A stretch of DNA of 8,233 nt from TMED14 sp041179465 (GTDB lineage: Bacteria; Bacteroidota; Bacteroidia; Flavobacteriales; Schleiferiaceae). Position 1 is the stretch's first letter, and each line of letters starts with the position of its first letter. A program made the position numbers and the translations under genes. The notes beneath the pieces were generated by a model. That model did no database searches and was not told where the DNA came from. It saw nothing but the letters and a program-made list of their open reading frames with translations. Below, piece after piece: positions 5,758 through 8,233 of the stretch. The stretch covers positions 1 through 8,233 of the forward strand of contig JBEGTJ010000070.1 in the NCBI GenBank assembly GCA_041179465.1. Reading direction: 5' to 3'.

Positions 5758-8233
5758 ATGAAAGCTCCCCTACCCGTGATCCAAGAGATCGCACTCCCCG
5801 ACGGTCGTACCGTCACCCTTGAAACGGGCCGCATGGCCCGCCAGGCCGACGGTTCGGTCCTGGTTCGCTGCGGCGGAACCGCCCTTTTGGCAACCGTCGT
5901 TTCGGCACCTGAAGCCCGCGAAGGCGTGGACTTCATGCCGCTGACCGTGGAATACAAAGAGAAATTCGCATCAGCCGGCCGCGTTCCGGGCGGATTCCTG
6001 AAGCGCGAAGGCCGCCCCAGCGACCGCGAGATCCTCGTGGCCCGTCTGGTGGACCGCGTGCTTCGCCCCCTCTTCCCCGAGGACTACCACGCCGAAACCC
6101 AGGTGATCATCACCCTGCTGTCGTTTGACCAGGAGGTGGCCGCCGACAGCCTTGCCGGCCTCGCCGCTTCTACCGCCCTCGCGGTGAGCGACGTGCCGTT
6201 CAACGGACCCATTTCTGAAGTGTGCGTAGCCCGCATCAACGGCGAATTCGTCATCAACCCGAGCCCCGCCGCCCTCGAGGAGGCCGACATCGAAATGATG
6301 ATCGGCGCGTCGAAAGACAGCGTGGTGATGGTCGAAGGCGAAATGAACGAAGTTTCTGAAGCCGAAATGCTCGAAGCCATTCGCGTGGCCCACGAAGCCA
6401 TCAAAGTTCAAATCGACGCGCAGCTCGCCCTGGCCGCTCAGGTCGAAGGCGCCAACCCCAAGCGCAGCTACAGCCACGAGACCCACAACGAAGAGCTCAA
6501 GAAGCGCGTGTGGGACGCGACCTACGCCGGTGCTTTTGAGGTGGCCGGCCGCAAGCTGACCAACAAGGCCGAGCGCAGCGAGGCGTTCAAGGCGGTGTAC
6601 ACGGCCTTTGCCGCTACGCTTACCGAAGAAGAGCTCGCTCAGTACGGTTCGCTGGCCAAGGTGTACTACCACGAGGTAGAGTACCACGCCATGCGCAACC
6701 AGATTCTGGAAAACGGTACCCGCCTCGACGGCCGCAGCACCACCGAAATTCGCCCCATCTGGTGCGAAACCGACGTGCTCCCCGGCCCCCACGGTTGCGC
6801 CCTGTTCACGCGCGGCGAAACGCAGTCGTTCACGACCGTCACCTTGGGTACGGCCCTCGACAGCAACCGCATTGACGCCGCCACCTTCATGGGCGACGAG
6901 CGCTTCTACCTGCACTACAACTTCCCCCCGTTCTCTACGGGTGAAGCTCGCATGCTGCGCGGAACCAGCCGCCGCGAAATCGGCCACGGCAACCTCGCCC
7001 AGCGCGCCCTCAAAAAAATGATTCCGGCCGAGAACCCCTACACCGTTCGTGTGGTATCGGACATCCTGGAGTCGAACGGTTCGAGCTCAATGGCTACGGT
7101 ATGTGCCGGAACCCTTGCCCTCATGGACGCCGGCATTCCCATCACCCGTCCGGTGAGCGGAATTGCCATGGGCCTCATCACCAACCCTGAAACGGGCAAG
7201 TTCGCCGTACTGAGCGACATCTTGGGTGACGAAGACCACCTCGGCGACATGGACTTCAAGGTTACGGGTACGGCCAACGGCATCACCGCGTGCCAGATGG
7301 ACATCAAGATTCAAGGCCTCAGCTTCGAAATCATGGAGCAAGCCCTGAACCAAGCCCGCGACGGCCGCGCGCACATCCTCGGCAAAATGCTCGAGGCCAT
7401 GCCGCAAGCCCGCGTCGAACTCAAGCCCCACGCGCCCAAAATGGTGCGCCTGGAGATTCCGAAGAACTTCATTGGCGGCGTCATCGGGCCCGGCGGTAAA
7501 GTCATTCAAGGCATTCAGGCAGAGACCGGTACCACCATCACCATCGAAGAGGTGGGCGACGTGGGCCGCGTAGAAATCAGCGGCATCGACCCCGTGGGCA
7601 TGAAGCGCGCCGAAGAAATCGTTCGCGGAATCTGCTTCATCCCCGAGGTAGACAAGGTGTACGAAGGCGTGGTGCGCGGCGTTCAAACCTTTGGCGTGTT
7701 CGTTGAAATCGGCCGCGGAACCGAAGGCCTGCTCCACGTTTCAGAAATGGACTGGAAGCGCGTCGAGAACCCCGGCGACCTCTACCAAGAGGGCGACCGC
7801 GTGCAGGTGAAGCTGCTGAGCATTGACGACAAGGGCAAGCTCCGCTTGTCGCGCAAAGTCCTGCTCGAGAAGCCCGAAGGCTATGTTGAGCGCGAAGAGC
7901 GTCCCCGCGAAGAGCGCGGACCCCGTGAGCCCCGCGGAGACCGCGGAGAGCGCGGCGGACGCGAGGGTGGCCGCGACCGCGGACCCCGCAGCCAGCGCCC
8001 AGCCCGCGAAGAGCGCGCTGAGGGCGGCGAAGGCGAGCAAGCCAGCCCGGTAATTGAGGGTGCTGAAGGCGGCGAAGGCCGTGAGGACCGTCCGCGCAGC
8101 GAGCGCAGCCGCCCCCGTGGCGAGCAGCGCGAAGAGCGCGGCGAGCGTCCCGCCCGCGAAGACCGTCCGGCCCGCGAGGACCGTGGCGAGCGTCCGGCTC
8201 GCGAGGACCGTCCGCGCGGCGAAGGCAACCGCA
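5758..8233 (+). CDS. pnp: Polyribonucleotide nucleotidyltransferase (PNPase) with a long charged C-terminal tail (runs off the right edge)
   Basis: 3'-to-5' phosphorolytic exoribonuclease that degrades RNA with phosphate to nucleoside diphosphates; trimeric, cytosolic, a core RNA-decay enzyme. The frame is open from the ATG at 5758 to the window end: 825 codons and no stop. Domains in order: first RNase PH-like domain about 10-140; an all-helical linker about 225-310; second, catalytic RNase PH domain about 320-540, with FPPFSTGE at 389-396, SRREIGHG from S404, NGSSSM with S442-S444 for phosphate binding, and LGDEDHLGDMDF with catalytic Asp491 and Asp497; KH domain about 562-625 with the GPGG loop at 577-580; S1 domain about 633-703 ending LSRKVLL. 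Most PNPases end soon after S1; this one continues for at least 122 residues rich in Arg, Glu, Gly, Pro and Asp. The start follows GAGAAG directly, with no spaced ribosome-binding site. Confidence 0.97.
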   Translation, partial: MKAPLPVIQEIALPDGRTVTLETGRMARQADGSVLVRCGGTALLATVVSAPEAREGVDFMPLTVEYKEKFASAGRVPGGFLKREGRPSDREILVARLVDRVLRPLFPEDYHAETQVIITLLSFDQEVAADSLAGLAASTALAVSDVPFNGPISEVCVARINGEFVINPSPAALEEADIEMMIGASKDSVVMVEGEMNEVSEAEMLEAIRVAHEAIKVQIDAQLALAAQVEGANPKRSYSHETHNEELKKRVWDATYAGAFEVAGRKLTNKAERSEAFKAVYTAFAATLTEEELAQYGSLAKVYYHEVEYHAMRNQILENGTRLDGRSTTEIRPIWCETDVLPGPHGCALFTRGETQSFTTVTLGTALDSNRIDAATFMGDERFYLHYNFPPFSTGEARMLRGTSRREIGHGNLAQRALKKMIPAENPYTVRVVSDILESNGSSSMATVCAGTLALMDAGIPITRPVSGIAMGLITNPETGKFAVLSDILGDEDHLGDMDFKVTGTANGITACQMDIKIQGLSFEIMEQALNQARDGRAHILGKMLEAMPQARVELKPHAPKMVRLEIPKNFIGGVIGPGGKVIQGIQAETGTTITIEEVGDVGRVEISGIDPVGMKRAEEIVRGICFIPEVDKVYEGVVRGVQTFGVFVEIGRGTEGLLHVSEMDWKRVENPGDLYQEGDRVQVKLLSIDDKGKLRLSRKVLLEKPEGYVEREERPREERGPREPRGDRGERGGREGGRDRGPRSQRPAREERAEGGEGEQASPVIEGAEGGEGREDRPRSERSRPRGEQREERGERPAREDRPAREDRGERPAREDRPRGEGNR
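8149..8211 (+). repeat. In-frame PAREDR hexapeptide repeats in the PNPase tail
   Basis: Three copies of an 18-nt unit encoding Pro-Ala-Arg-Glu-Asp-Arg lie at 8149-8166, 8167-8184 and 8194-8211, the last two separated by a 9-nt GER insert. Copies differ at third codon positions (GCC/GCT, GAA/GAG, CCC/CCG), so selection on the protein rather than very recent duplication is plausible. The wider tail has looser variants such as REERPREER and RGERGG. Confidence 0.8.

Noticed and set aside
5971..6987. Minus-strand open frame of 338 codons opposite pnp
   Set aside because: It lies wholly inside the PNPase coding region, is rich in His, Val and Gly as expected of an antisense GC-rich frame, and has no family resemblance.
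7087..7737. Minus-strand open frame opposite the PNPase KH/S1 region
   Set aside because: It is antisense to fully conserved KH and S1 domains and contains no identifiable domain.
7881..8228. Minus-strand Ser/Arg/Pro repeat protein, and a possible CRISPR-like repeat
   Set aside because: The repeats are in frame with PNPase and vary at third codon positions, and there are no regular spacers; the minus-strand frame is the mirror of the charged tail.

Overview
The window looks like core chromosome from a GC-rich member of the Bacteroidota, probably a Flavobacteriales-like lineage. Three things point that way: promoter -7 elements of the TAnnTTTG type in front of rpe, fbaB and rpsO; an absence of well-spaced Shine-Dalgarno sequences; and a lipoprotein-anchored Omp85 protein of the TamL type. 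No mobile element, CRISPR array, tRNA or rRNA is visible. Both end genes run off the window.

Layout. (1) 1-415, minus: the N-terminal part of a TrmH/SpoU-family RNA 2'-O-methyltransferase. (2) 416-448: a tiny divergent intergenic region with two back-to-back -7-like elements forming an inverted repeat. (3) 449-3266, plus: rpe (ribulose-phosphate 3-epimerase) overlapping by 11 nt a TamL-like outer-membrane Omp85 lipoprotein, then a candidate intrinsic terminator. (4) 3334-5305, plus: a new promoter, a class I (DhnA/FbaB-type) fructose-bisphosphate aldolase, and 11 nt later accD, the beta subunit of acetyl-CoA carboxylase carboxyltransferase. (5) 5330-8233, plus: promoter, a structured leader, rpsO (ribosomal protein S15), a spacer with two hairpins, and pnp (polynucleotide phosphorylase), which is open at the right edge.

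The genes are housekeeping: sugar-phosphate metabolism (rpe, aldolase), the committed step of fatty-acid synthesis (accD), outer-membrane assembly (tamL), RNA modification (trmH family), translation (rpsO) and RNA decay (pnp). No novel defence or mobile system is present. The points worth a second look are the long Arg/Glu/Gly/Pro-rich tail on PNPase, which contains PAREDR hexapeptide repeats; the possibly leaderless rpe mRNA and its overlapping divergent promoters; the hairpins in the rpsO leader, which could be an S15 autoregulatory element; the rpsO-pnp spacer hairpins; and a class I aldolase sitting next to accD, where flavobacterial relatives, as I remember them, carry a class II enzyme.
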